64,000 nt of DNA. Source: Marine Group II euryarchaeote MED-G38 (GTDB lineage: Archaea > Thermoplasmatota > Poseidoniia > Poseidoniales > Thalassarchaeaceae). Of the stretch, positions 9,055 through 18,277 are shown piece by piece; position 1 is the first letter of the stretch, and each line of letters starts with the position of its first letter. The DNA is taken from positions 1 to 64,000 of the forward strand of contig NTJP01000003.1 in the NCBI GenBank assembly GCA_002457145.1, read 5' to 3'. The notes under the pieces are model-generated. The model had not been told where the DNA came from, did no database searches, and worked only from the letters and a program-made list of their open reading frames with translations. The translations under genes were made by a program, and so were the position numbers.

Positions 9055-9855
9055 CTAGTTGTGTACAAAGAGACCTGCAGACATTATAGAATGTGCATCA
9101 CCACAATATTCTGTGCATAATATCATAGATTCTCCTGCTTCACTCATAGGAAGCCACAGAGTAGTGGTTTGGCTTGGTAAAACATCTTCCTTTGTACCAA
9201 TCACTTGAACCCATGGTGCATGAGTAACGTCTTCAGATTGCATAACTGCAAGATAGGTCTCTCCTGATTTAAGAGATAGTAGGGGCTGCATGCCGTAACC
9301 TTCTATTGAAATAGTTCCAACATCACATAGGTCAGTTTGTAATTCAAATCCCCTGTCTGGAACAACGTCTCCTCTCCAGGAATCATCATTTGGATTACAA
9401 TTGAAACTCCAAACCCATTGTTTAGCAGTTATTTCAATTATATGATAACATTCAGAAACTATAGCACCACTACTCGAATCTAGGTAATTATTGGAACTTT
9501 GCCCTTCTTCACATTCATTCCCATGAATGCCACCATCTGCTGATGTCCATACTGCATCAAGAGGTGCCCAAGATATATATGTCAAGTAAACTATTAGGAT
9601 AAATGGTAATATCGTCCACGCTACTTCTAGTTTCATATCATCATTGTGTCGAGGAAAAACTCCAACTTCAATTTTATCAGGATTACTATACTCTTCTTCT
9701 TTAGATGATGTATACCAAAAAGAATGATGAAAAAGCCATCCAAAGGTAAGTATTCCTACCAAAAGAGACCATAAAATATATTCATCAAATAGTTCCCAAA
9801 ACAATACGCTCGCAACCACGATGCCTACCTCTATTGTAATGGGGTAGAAAGTCAT
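9055..9855 (-). CDS. coxB: Cytochrome c oxidase subunit II (CuA)
   Basis: N-terminal membrane helices are followed by an outside cupredoxin domain. The CuA site is intact: DVTHAPW supplies the first His, and CTEYCGDAHSIM supplies the two Cys, the Glu, the second His and the Met. KQWVWSF is the aromatic stretch for electron entry from cytochrome c. A Ser/Asn-rich insert with Cys lies between the last helix and the cupredoxin core. This is the first gene of the cox operon, so the promoter should lie in 9856-9994. Confidence 0.95.
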   Translation of the reverse strand: MTFYPITIEVGIVVASVLFWELFDEYILWSLLVGILTFGWLFHHSFWYTSSKEEEYSNPDKIEVGVFPRHNDDMKLEVAWTILPFILIVYLTYISWAPLDAVWTSADGGIHGNECEEGQSSNNYLDSSSGAIVSECYHIIEITAKQWVWSFNCNPNDDSWRGDVVPDRGFELQTDLCDVGTISIEGYGMQPLLSLKSGETYLAVMQSEDVTHAPWVQVIGTKEDVLPSQTTTLWLPMSEAGESMILCTEYCGDAHSIMSAGLFVHN

Positions 9856-9994
9856 TCATAAATGCCGCGTAATGATATTCTTCATATCTTGTCAATAACA
9901 TCCTTGAATAAAGAATGATTAATGTATAAATATACGCATTTATGAATATCAATAATTAAAAAACACTCTTTTACATCAATTCAATGCAACTTGC
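9856..9994. promoter_or_regulatory. AT-rich spacer between Lrp gene and cox operon
   Basis: This 139-bp stretch separates the Lrp-type regulator gene from coxB, both on the minus strand. It contains AT-rich runs (for example around 9915-9965) and should hold the cox promoter and the Lrp-gene terminator. I could not fix one TATA box. A partly symmetric AT-rich sequence of this type could be an Lrp target, but that is a guess. Confidence 0.4.
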
Positions 9995-10453
9995 TTATTC
10001 TAAAAATTTAGGTAATGAATTGGGTAACTCTTTTACAGTATTCAAAACTAAATGTGTAACCGATCTCTCAACACCTTCTATGGATAATACATTTTTTGAT
10101 AAATCATCTAAATCTTTTCTATTAGATGCCTTTGCGACAATCATTGAATCATAATTACCAGTTACATCATATACTGCATATACTCTATGATCCTTAGCAA
10201 TCTTTTCCTGAATTTCTATTAATCTACCTTTTTGTATTCTAATCCCGATTACTACAGTCAACTCCCATCCAATTTTATCAGCATCTAAAAGTACTGTATA
10301 GCCTTTTATTATCCCATTTTTTTCTAACTTTTTTACTCTATTGCTTACTGCTCCCAATGAGACGCCTATTTTTTCAGAAATTTTTCTCAGAGAAGTCCTT
10401 GCATCATCACAGAGAACTTCAATTATCATTCGATCAGTCTCATCCATATCCAT
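9995..10453 (-). CDS. Lrp/AsnC family transcriptional regulator
   Basis: Residues about 5-55 form the AsnC-type helix-turn-helix (DDARTSLRKISEKIGVSLG, then RVKKLEKNGIIKGY). Residues about 65-145 form the RAM ligand and oligomer domain (VYDVTGNYDSMIVA). Length (152) is normal. Such proteins sense amino acids and bind DNA as dimers or octamers. Its place directly upstream of the cox operon makes local control of respiration possible but unproven. Confidence 0.93.
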   Translation of the reverse strand: MDMDETDRMIIEVLCDDARTSLRKISEKIGVSLGAVSNRVKKLEKNGIIKGYTVLLDADKIGWELTVVIGIRIQKGRLIEIQEKIAKDHRVYAVYDVTGNYDSMIVAKASNRKDLDDLSKNVLSIEGVERSVTHLVLNTVKELPNSLPKFLE

Positions 10454-10538
10454 ACGTCCTTTATGGAAGGTTATAGAACTAGGCTATTGAACATATGCCC
10501 ATTATTAAGAATTTTTAATATTCAGTTGTATATAATTT

Positions 10539-12185
10539 TCATTCTTCCTCATCAATTATACTCAATCCTCTCATGAATTTTAGTATTCTTTTTTCATCAT
10601 CATTAATCATTAAACTGACACGTTTACCGACCCAAATAGGAATACAAGTCATATTCCTTTCATCAACTAGCAACAAACCCCCTTTATATTCCTTGAAATT
10701 ATTCCCTAAATCTTCAGTAAGTAACTGTTCATCAATCAATAACCTATCAATTATTTCTCCTTTAGTTATGATATATCCAGATTTAATTTCAGGGACGATT
10801 TGCTGGGATGCTCTACCTACTACTCTATCAATTTCATTTTTTCTTAACTTGACAGTATCAAGTCCTAAATTAATTATTTTCAAAGGCCTCCATCTTTTTC
10901 CAGGGATTATTATTTTTCCAGATTTACGAGTTTTTTCATTTTCCCATATTATTTTAGCTTCATCTGTAGACCATGAGATTTTTTTCCCTCTAATCCATAA
11001 ATTATCTGGACATTTTCCAAAATGAGCAACCATTTTATCCTTTAATTCGGAATTAATTGGTACTGGTAAACTATCTAAATCAGGTTTTACATTGTAATCA
11101 ACGGAGCTATTAATTACACTATTACTATTTTTCATCTTTGTCTTTTTCTCTATTATTGCGATGAAAAAACCACCTCCATCAATCTTATCATTCCAAATCC
11201 TTACACATTTTTTTAATGAATCAATAATAAATTTTTCAGTAGGTGGTAACATTGATTTCTCCAAAATTAAACTATCATTCACATTACCATAATCATCTAT
11301 TTTTACCCATTTTGTAAAACCCTCATCAAAAGGTAATAATTCCAATTTATTCACCGCAGAAACTACATCAACAGGAAAACATCTCAATATTTCTGCAACT
11401 ACAGCTTCATTTTCTACAGGATCTAATGAACAGGTGGAATACACTACCCTCCCTCCTGGTTTTATTAAATCAATAGCTTTTCCTAAAAGACCCAATTGTA
11501 GTTTATGTAAAGAGCGACTTCCGGAAGGTAGCCATTTTTTCCAAACTTCCGGGTTTTTCCTAGTTGTCCCAGATCCAGTACATGGGGCATCAACTAAAAT
11601 CTTATCAAAACCTGTGTTAAGAATTTTAGGAATATGCCTCCCATCATGCTGGGTTACCATGCATGTTCTAGATCCATGACGTTGTACATTTGATACGAGA
11701 GTATTAATTCTATTATTTGCAATTTCATTAGCTATTACTAAACCTTCATTTTGTAGATTCTCTGATATCTGTGTAGTTTTAGAGCCCGGAGAAGCGCACA
11801 TATCGAGAACTATTTCTCCAGGTTGTACATCAAGTGCTATCGTGGGAATCATTGAAACTGATTCTTGTCTGGTAATCCTCCCAGTTCTATGCAATGAAGA
11901 AAGAACAAGTTTAATTTCTCCTTCTGCTTTTCCTCTGTCGAATGGCAGGGTCCAAGCACTGCCTTTACAGCCTCTAAACCATTCAATTCTCTCAGCACCA
12001 ATTTTTTCTAACCAATCTTCAACCCATCCCCAATCTTTTCTTAGATAATTCACTCTAACTGTTTCAGGTAATCTGTTAACAGATTTTGATAACCATAATT
12101 CAGAATCATTCCTCCATTTACTCACGGCATTTAATAGAATACTATTTTCACCAAGTTTATTCCAATACTCTTGGGTTCTCGCCAT
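10539..12185 (-). CDS. NOL1/NOP2/Sun family RNA m5C methyltransferase (Trm4/NSUN2-like)
   Basis: The SAM-binding motif EIVLDMCASPGSKTTQ is followed by the catalytic motif VDAPCTGSGTTRKNPEVW and the second Cys motif YSTCSLDPVENEAVV, so both Cys of RNA m5C methyltransferases are present. After residue about 380 there is an extra C-terminal region of about 165 residues, as in the longer Trm4/NSUN2-type enzymes, possibly a PUA-like RNA-binding part. The substrate is likely tRNA, but rRNA cannot be excluded. Confidence 0.88.
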   Translation of the reverse strand: MARTQEYWNKLGENSILLNAVSKWRNDSELWLSKSVNRLPETVRVNYLRKDWGWVEDWLEKIGAERIEWFRGCKGSAWTLPFDRGKAEGEIKLVLSSLHRTGRITRQESVSMIPTIALDVQPGEIVLDMCASPGSKTTQISENLQNEGLVIANEIANNRINTLVSNVQRHGSRTCMVTQHDGRHIPKILNTGFDKILVDAPCTGSGTTRKNPEVWKKWLPSGSRSLHKLQLGLLGKAIDLIKPGGRVVYSTCSLDPVENEAVVAEILRCFPVDVVSAVNKLELLPFDEGFTKWVKIDDYGNVNDSLILEKSMLPPTEKFIIDSLKKCVRIWNDKIDGGGFFIAIIEKKTKMKNSNSVINSSVDYNVKPDLDSLPVPINSELKDKMVAHFGKCPDNLWIRGKKISWSTDEAKIIWENEKTRKSGKIIIPGKRWRPLKIINLGLDTVKLRKNEIDRVVGRASQQIVPEIKSGYIITKGEIIDRLLIDEQLLTEDLGNNFKEYKGGLLLVDERNMTCIPIWVGKRVSLMINDDEKRILKFMRGLSIIDEEE

Positions 12186-12344
12186 AACCCTCGCACCATG
12201 TGCCCATCAAAGAATTACTTGTTTAGCTTGAAGAAATCATCTCTATACTATTTTCGACCTAATCCAATATTATTTTCATAAAATATTATACCATTGATAA
12301 ATTCCTCAGAGTATGTGGCTTAGTGCCGCAAAGGGGATGCATGA

Positions 12345-12698
12345 ATGAATTTGAGTAGGCGAATAGCAAAAAATAGTCAAGAACAGGTGACGACAGATAT
12401 ATTTGGGGCCACAAAGAAATTAGTTGAATTAGTAGAACGAGCACGCGAAAATTCATCTCAACAAGGACCTTTGATACCAATCGAAGCACTTGTTACTGTG
12501 GATAATGATGAATGGATTTGGAAAAAAGTTGATCGTAAAGTATTAGAAAATTTAAGTCATAGATTAGTACTTCAGAATCCAAATGGACTTCGCCGAGAAA
12601 TACTCATGACATCGAGCATTGATAATGCAATGGATGCAGCTTCTATCATTGTAGAACTAGACGGTGGATGTATTTTGATTGAAACTTTAGAGCCTTAA
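12345..12698 (+). CDS. Hypothetical protein, 117 aa
   Basis: I do not recognise this protein. It is soluble, with an N-terminal basic helix-rich part (MNLSRRIAKNSQEQV) and a mixed C-terminal half ending with alternating hydrophobic residues (ASIIVELDGGCILIETLEP), as in a small alpha/beta fold. Codon use looks like its neighbours. It precedes the Sec61-beta gene in the same direction with a T-rich spacer between them. The ATG at 12345 is used; nearby ATGs are out of frame. Confidence 0.65.
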   Translation: MNLSRRIAKNSQEQVTTDIFGATKKLVELVERARENSSQQGPLIPIEALVTVDNDEWIWKKVDRKVLENLSHRLVLQNPNGLRREILMTSSIDNAMDAASIIVELDGGCILIETLEP

Positions 12699-12762
12699 TT
12701 ATTTTTTTTATTTATATTATATCTTAGTGGCCTTGAAATAGTGCATGTGGGTGCGAAGTTCA

Positions 12763-12954
12763 ATGGCAAAGGAGAAAAAAGGTAGTGGGATTCAGCAAGC
12801 GGCTGGTTTGATTCGATATTTTGATGAAGAATCAGAAGATGCTATACAAATCTCAAAAGGTACAATTTACTTTGCCTGTATTTCATTTTCTTTGATAATT
12901 TATCTAGCTCAGCATGGCGTTTGGTCATGGATGTATGGTGCATTTGGATTCTAA
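12763..12954 (+). CDS. secG: Protein translocase subunit Sec61-beta (SecG-like)
   Basis: This tail-anchored protein has the archaeal Sec61-beta layout: a short Lys/Gly-rich N-terminus (MAKEKKGSG), the signature AGLIRYFDEESEDAI, and one C-terminal membrane helix (IYFACISFSLIIYLAQ). It is the small subunit of the SecYEbeta channel. ATG 12763 fits the family. An upstream in-frame ATG at 12745 lies about 27-30 nt after a TATA-like TTTATATTA (about 12712), so a leaderless start adding six residues is also possible. The 3' end overlaps the convergent neighbour by 4 nt. Confidence 0.9.
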   Translation: MAKEKKGSGIQQAAGLIRYFDEESEDAIQISKGTIYFACISFSLIIYLAQHGVWSWMYGAFGF

Positions 12955-13709
12955 TCCTTATTCAACAATATATCAGTTAATACTAATTCAGTTTTTGGAT
13001 CTGCCTGTATTATCGAATTAGAGGCTCTACTTAATGCTCTCTCAACAGCAGGAGCATTCCTATCAGATAACGCCGTTCTAGCCTCTTCAAGAGATAAATC
13101 TGCAGATTTTAATAATTCTACTGCATCTTCATTAACGCCTCTCAATTTTCTTACTTGATCCTCTAGTCTTAATATCTGGTCATTCATTTCATTTTTAGCA
13201 TGTTGAATTAACATTGTCCAATTTTCAAAATGATCTGAAATTTTTAATCCAGTAACTCTTTCAAATGATTTTACCATTACAGCCTCCCAGGGATTTCTTC
13301 CTAATATTGATACAATATCATGTGCACATCTAGATCTTACAGATAATGGGCCAAAAATCTCTATTTTATTGTAAAAACATCTAGAAATCATACCAAAGCC
13401 CCAATAATGATTACTTTGTATTTTAACGCTTAAATCATTATTTTTACAGACTAGTTCCCACCGCTGTTCGTCCAAATTTGGCTCATTGGTAAATACTGGG
13501 TTTTCATGGGAGCCAAGTGAATGTAATACTGATTTTGCTACATCTCCAATGAATACTTTCCTATTCTTTTTTGATTTACCTAATACTTCCAAAAAACCAT
13601 CTTCATTAATTTCCATACGAGGTTTTCCATGCATAACTTGAGCAAATAGTATTGATTTACCTTCATTCTCAAAAGGAAGGCTATTTCCATCTATTCCTAT
13701 CTCATCCAT
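12951..13709 (-). CDS. Hypothetical protein with C-terminal helical region, 252 aa
   Basis: I do not recognise the family. There is no signal peptide or membrane helix. The N-terminal half is mixed beta/alpha with several Trp and Cys (RWELVCKNN, YWGFGMISRCF). Residues from about 165 are strongly helical and coiled-coil-like (AKNEMNDQILRLEDQVRKLR), followed by EEARTALSDRNAPAVERAL, which resembles helical repeats. The next gene in the same direction encodes a Xer recombinase 53 nt upstream. Function unknown. Confidence 0.75.
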   Translation of the reverse strand: MDEIGIDGNSLPFENEGKSILFAQVMHGKPRMEINEDGFLEVLGKSKKNRKVFIGDVAKSVLHSLGSHENPVFTNEPNLDEQRWELVCKNNDLSVKIQSNHYWGFGMISRCFYNKIEIFGPLSVRSRCAHDIVSILGRNPWEAVMVKSFERVTGLKISDHFENWTMLIQHAKNEMNDQILRLEDQVRKLRGVNEDAVELLKSADLSLEEARTALSDRNAPAVERALSRASNSIIQADPKTELVLTDILLNKD

Positions 13710-13762
13710 GTTTATCTGTCAGTGTCTTTTAGGTTGAACATTTTGTATAGATGTTCTCAATA

Positions 13763-14902
13763 TTATATTTTTTCTATTGAAATAATCTGATCTTCTTCTT
13801 TTTTTTCTGATAGTCCTTCAATCTCGAATTCTTCTATTATTGGAATTTGTTTTTGTGCTCTATGATATATTTCACGCAATGTCTGATCTCCAATTTCAAG
13901 ATAGACTCTTGTGGTAGCAATACTAGCATGCCCCAATAGTCTCTGTATTGTGACTAAATCAGCCCCTCTCTCTAACAGTCCAGTTGCAAATGTGTGCCTC
14001 AGTGTATGTGGACTAATTCGACTTCTTGGAATATCTGCTGCATCTGCTAATCTATCGATAATTTTCTGAACTGAGCGAGGATTCATTCTGTTACCTCTGC
14101 TGGATAAAAATAAAGAACGCTGGTCTTCAGACCTTTTACATAATTTCAGTCTAGTTTCTCTCATTGGTTTCCATGCTTCTATGGCCACAACCGTAGATCT
14201 AGTAAAAAGTACTGTCCTATCTTTTTCTCCTTTTCCTCCGATGACTAGTGCCGATAAATCTTCAAAATCAATATCATCTAAATCTAAGCCACATAATTCA
14301 GAAACTCTTAAACCGGTATCGAGCATTATTGTAACAATTGGCGATGATAAACAATCTTCAGATCGTTTTGTAGCCAAAAGAAGCTTCCTTAATTCTGATT
14401 TACCTAATGTTTTGGGAAGTGAACGACTTCTAGAGGGTCTTTGTATCCAATCAGGTATTGCATAACCAAGCCACTTTAATAAATGAGAAATACCAGCAAT
14501 CCTTGCATTAATAGTAGAGGGTTTTAGTTTACTAATTTCATTTAACCACGCATCAATTCTCCCATTATCAGGATTACAAAAGTTATGAAATTTTATTATG
14601 TTAATATTTTGTATTTTTTTCCAAATATTTTCTGATTCATTTGGTAATTTAGTCTTTGTGAAGGTTTTTATTGAAACTATGTAAGATCTGATTGTATGAA
14701 CACTCTTTTTTTCTGTTCTCAATTGTTGTAACCAACATTCAAACCAAGAAAGATGAGATATTCTCCCCATCCTAAGTGGTAAAGTAGAATTTGTTCCTAC
14801 ATTTCCTCTATCCTCGGATAATAGATTTACATCTATTCCCTTGTAAAATACATCATCATCCCTTCTCATATTATCGCCTCTCGCCGTAAACGACGCGTGC
14901 AT
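13763..14902 (-). CDS. Tyrosine recombinase (XerC/XerD/XerA family)
   Basis: An N-terminal SAM-like core-binding domain (about residues 45-140) precedes the catalytic domain. All catalytic residues are visible: Arg in TGLRVSELCGLDLDD, Lys in GGKGEKDRTVLF, HTLRHTFA for the His/Arg pair, LGHAS for the second His, and Tyr in TTRVYLEI. In archaea XerA resolves chromosome dimers at dif. No dif site was identified. There is no phage context, so a housekeeping role is likely. ATG 14902 was chosen; ATG 14869 and TTG 14923 are alternatives. Confidence 0.9.
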   Translation of the reverse strand: MHASFTARGDNMRRDDDVFYKGIDVNLLSEDRGNVGTNSTLPLRMGRISHLSWFECWLQQLRTEKKSVHTIRSYIVSIKTFTKTKLPNESENIWKKIQNINIIKFHNFCNPDNGRIDAWLNEISKLKPSTINARIAGISHLLKWLGYAIPDWIQRPSRSRSLPKTLGKSELRKLLLATKRSEDCLSSPIVTIMLDTGLRVSELCGLDLDDIDFEDLSALVIGGKGEKDRTVLFTRSTVVAIEAWKPMRETRLKLCKRSEDQRSLFLSSRGNRMNPRSVQKIIDRLADAADIPRSRISPHTLRHTFATGLLERGADLVTIQRLLGHASIATTRVYLEIGDQTLREIYHRAQKQIPIIEEFEIEGLSEKKEEDQIISIEKI

Positions 14903-15015
14903 CCCTGTTCTAACGAACACCAATCAGCAAACGTATATTGTATTGAATGCTTCTCTAGTTTCTAATATTAAAAACAACATTTACTAACTATCTTTTTTAA
15001 TCCGTAGCGATATTT

Positions 15016-15969
15016 TTAGTAAGCATCTGTTTCTTGATTTTTTCGACTAACTGTTTCTAAATTATCAGCTTCATCTCTATCAAAAATCATATCTTGATAT
15101 AATAAATTTAGATAGTTGGCAACCTCTCCTGCAATATTCACTCCTGTTGAAGACTCTATTCCTTCTAAACCAGGACTCGAATTAACTTCTAGAATCAATG
15201 GACCTCTACTTGATATCAACATATCAACACCTGCCAAATCCAGTCCCATTGCAGATGCAGCTAAACAAGCAATCTTTTTTTGCTCCTCATTAATATCTAT
15301 TTTTTGGACTGATCCACCTAAGTGAAAATTAGAACGAAATTCTGAGCCATTGGCACTTCTCTTCATCGATGCTACCACTTTACCTCCGACGACTAGTACT
15401 CTAACATCTTGACCGTGCGACTCTTTGATATATTCTTGTACCAAAGGACGCATATTTCGCTCCAACATTTGGTATACTAACTGCCTAGCTTGTTGATCAG
15501 ATTTAGCTAAAAATACTCCATATCCGTGAGTACCTTCTGTAGATTTAATCACACATGGTGTTCCACCAACCCTGCTGACAGCTCTTGCAGTATCTTTCCA
15601 AGATCCAACATGGGCAGTAATAGGAACTGGAATATTACTATCTGACATCAATTGGCATGCTAGTAATTTATCTCTACTTTGTATTATACCTGCACTTTTA
15701 TTCAAAACTACTGTACCTTCCCTTTCAAATTGTCTAACTATAGCAACTCCTCTTCTGGTTATTGAATAACCAATTCTAGGTATAACTGCTTCACATTCAA
15801 CGGGCCACCCTCGATTGAAAATTTTGCCTCCATCACTATCTACAACAATTGTTAAAGATAAAGGATCTAAAATTTTAACATCCCAACCAGTTTTTTCTGC
15901 CTCTTCATACAATCTCTTGGTACTGTATAATTCTGGCCCTCTTGACAGTATTACTAGCCGAGGCTTCAT
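15016..15969 (-). CDS. RimK-family ATP-grasp ligase
   Basis: The ATP-grasp fold is visible: CVIKSTEGTHGYGVFL (ATP loop), VQEYIKESHGQDVRVLVVGG, and the metal-binding end LILEVNSSPGLEGIE. The family adds glutamate or related amino acids to proteins or cofactors (RimK on ribosomal protein S6, or the archaeal CofF, MptN and LysX relatives). The TGVNIAGEVANYL ending is closest to RimK, but substrate cannot be set from sequence alone. Length (317) is normal. It stands alone, divergent from the SAP-membrane gene. Confidence 0.85.
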   Translation of the reverse strand: MKPRLVILSRGPELYSTKRLYEEAEKTGWDVKILDPLSLTIVVDSDGGKIFNRGWPVECEAVIPRIGYSITRRGVAIVRQFEREGTVVLNKSAGIIQSRDKLLACQLMSDSNIPVPITAHVGSWKDTARAVSRVGGTPCVIKSTEGTHGYGVFLAKSDQQARQLVYQMLERNMRPLVQEYIKESHGQDVRVLVVGGKVVASMKRSANGSEFRSNFHLGGSVQKIDINEEQKKIACLAASAMGLDLAGVDMLISSRGPLILEVNSSPGLEGIESSTGVNIAGEVANYLNLLYQDMIFDRDEADNLETVSRKNQETDAY

Positions 15970-16097
15970 AGTTTTCCCAACAAAAACTCCTTCTTGAGTC
16001 CTTTGTCTGAAATATTATTTAGACTGCATTAGTAGTACTTTAATGACACAATTATACAAAGAGATTGAAAAACTGTACTCGTGACTCAAGTGTAAGA

Positions 16098-18206
16098 ATG
16101 TCCAAAGAAGCCGACGATTCATTTGATGGAGATAGACTCTCTAGAATGACAGTTGTAGAATTAAGAGAAATATGCAAAAACCTACAATTAATGGTTTCTG
16201 GAAATAAATTAATATTAATTGATAGAATTTTAGAATTCAATGGTAATAAAGAAAGAGATATTGAAGTAGAGAATGAGCAAGTTTTGTTATTAGAAGATGA
16301 TGATGACATAAAGGAAGATATTATCGGCGATGCAGTTGATAAATTAATTATAAAAAAAATTATTTCTAAAAATGATGAAATGACTCAACCAAAAGTCACT
16401 TTAGATTTATTAGAAGATAAAGGAAATGATATACTTGAGGCAGAAATATTTGTAGAAGACAATTCTCTAAAGCCTGAAATTATGGGCAAAGATGATTCTG
16501 CATCAATGGTTATCACACTACCCTCACTAAAAAATATTAATCTCAATACTAAGGTTATAGGTGCGATTTTTGCCATCATACTCTTACTAGGTGCCACGGT
16601 CTTTCTCGTTCTAAATAATAATAATTCATTCTCTGCCAAACCTCTAAATTATGGTGATGAAATGAACTTTAATGTCGATGAAGTAAGAGTATCTATTATT
16701 GGAGATGATATGGTGCAGATATTTCGTGACTCTTCAGGTGGAATATTAGATGAAGCATGTGGCGAATTAGAAATTAATATGGCAGGAGAAGGAAAAGTTT
16801 CCATTTCAAGAGATGAAAAGATTTCTACAGATAGTCTTGGACGTTCTGGATTTTACACAGCTGAGAAAAAAATAGAACATGACTTAGTTGTAGATTTTGA
16901 AGGAAAAACTTGGAGAGATACTGATGATTGCGGTAATCTAGGATGGTCTATGGCAAATAATATTCTTGATATGAATTCAATGTCCTGGACAGAATTAGAG
17001 GACAAAGATCTAAAAAGAACTAATACAGATATATCATTTACTGATATAGAAAATGAAGTAACAAACCTACAAGTTGTTACTTACGGGTTGGAAGGATTGG
17101 GAGATTTAGACCTCCTCATACCTATACTGACATTTCCCCTAAAGCCAATTGAATTACATTCTTTTTTTGGAGATAGGTCACTTTCCGAAGGAACTTCCTC
17201 TAAGAATGATCAGGATTGGAGTTCAGATTGGGAATGGACAGTCGGTGCAGAAATAAATAGTAAAAATCATGGTCTCGTCTATCCTGTAACTATTCATCAT
17301 GTTGAAATCGGTAAATGTATCGGCCATGCAAATATAGAAATAGAAGTCAAAGCCAATAATCCATGGCCGGTAAGTCAAGAAGTTGATATTCTAATTGATA
17401 AAGAAACATCTAATTCTGATTGTAATTTCTTATTAAGTTCAGCAGCAGAAACAATACTACCCGAGGGCAGACTTACCATAAGATTAGTAATGGGAGAAAC
17501 TAAAACTTCTTTAGGCACGACTCCAATTAACTGGGGTAAAGAGTATCTAAAACCAGAAACTGGAGAAGATCAACCAAGAACTTCTGATAAGAAAAAATGG
17601 TCTGATTCTATGTGGGATGAATCAGATATTCGAATTTTTAATTTAGAAACTGCAAAAGAATGTCTAATGAATAATCATTCTTCTTCAGATGCAGCACGTG
17701 CAATTATTGATGGAGGATATTTATGGCAATCATATTGGGAATATCCGGATGATTTTAATGATCCACAATGGAATCTTTCATGGGTTGATCCGGAAGATAA
17801 TTCAGGTTGGATAGTATTGAGTGGTAACAGTTCCTTGGACTGTAAAATAATTAGTAGTAAAAATAATGACAATGGAGAGATAATTTGGAACAGACCCGCC
17901 ATTCCTGATACTCCATCTTTAAATCTTTTAGAAAAAAGAATATTAAATCCTGATAGATATCCTGATCTTAATCCCCTGATAACTTCAAATCAGAATTCTT
18001 GGGATTCTGAAATTAAAATAGGCTACAGACTCTCAGTGTCTAATGAAAATGAATTGCTAAGTACTCTACCAATAAATTTAGGGGAAGGACAAGTATCTAT
18101 AATAGGTTCAAAAAATTGGGTAGAGTCCGGAAAAGATCACTCGAGTTATTTCGCTATGAATGGTGAAACAGGAGAAATGTTAGCCTGGTATCATATAGCC
18201 AACTAA
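16098..18206 (+). CDS. SAP-domain membrane protein with large outer region
   Basis: Residues about 17-48 form a SAP DNA-binding motif (VVELREICKNLQLMVSGNK, then LIDRIL). An acidic linker follows (LLLEDDDDIKEDI). A single membrane helix spans about residues 153-172 (IFAIILLLGATVFLVL). The remaining approximately 530 residues lie presumably outside the cell, with scattered Cys and many Trp/Asp. If topology is N-in, the protein could attach DNA to the membrane. It is followed 71 nt later by parA in the same direction. The ATG at 16098 was preferred over a TTG at 16065. Confidence 0.75.
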   Translation: MSKEADDSFDGDRLSRMTVVELREICKNLQLMVSGNKLILIDRILEFNGNKERDIEVENEQVLLLEDDDDIKEDIIGDAVDKLIIKKIISKNDEMTQPKVTLDLLEDKGNDILEAEIFVEDNSLKPEIMGKDDSASMVITLPSLKNINLNTKVIGAIFAIILLLGATVFLVLNNNNSFSAKPLNYGDEMNFNVDEVRVSIIGDDMVQIFRDSSGGILDEACGELEINMAGEGKVSISRDEKISTDSLGRSGFYTAEKKIEHDLVVDFEGKTWRDTDDCGNLGWSMANNILDMNSMSWTELEDKDLKRTNTDISFTDIENEVTNLQVVTYGLEGLGDLDLLIPILTFPLKPIELHSFFGDRSLSEGTSSKNDQDWSSDWEWTVGAEINSKNHGLVYPVTIHHVEIGKCIGHANIEIEVKANNPWPVSQEVDILIDKETSNSDCNFLLSSAAETILPEGRLTIRLVMGETKTSLGTTPINWGKEYLKPETGEDQPRTSDKKKWSDSMWDESDIRIFNLETAKECLMNNHSSSDAARAIIDGGYLWQSYWEYPDDFNDPQWNLSWVDPEDNSGWIVLSGNSSLDCKIISSKNNDNGEIIWNRPAIPDTPSLNLLEKRILNPDRYPDLNPLITSNQNSWDSEIKIGYRLSVSNENELLSTLPINLGEGQVSIIGSKNWVESGKDHSSYFAMNGETGEMLAWYHIAN

Positions 18207-18277
18207 CGGCTATTTTTTAAGCACCTCAATTTAATCTATTTTCTCTCATTTTATCCGGCATATTCAACACCTCAGTA

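Noticed and set aside
13763-14902. Xer recombinase as part of a mobile element
   Set aside because: No attachment repeats, phage or plasmid genes or insertion sequence lie nearby; a chromosomal role is more likely.
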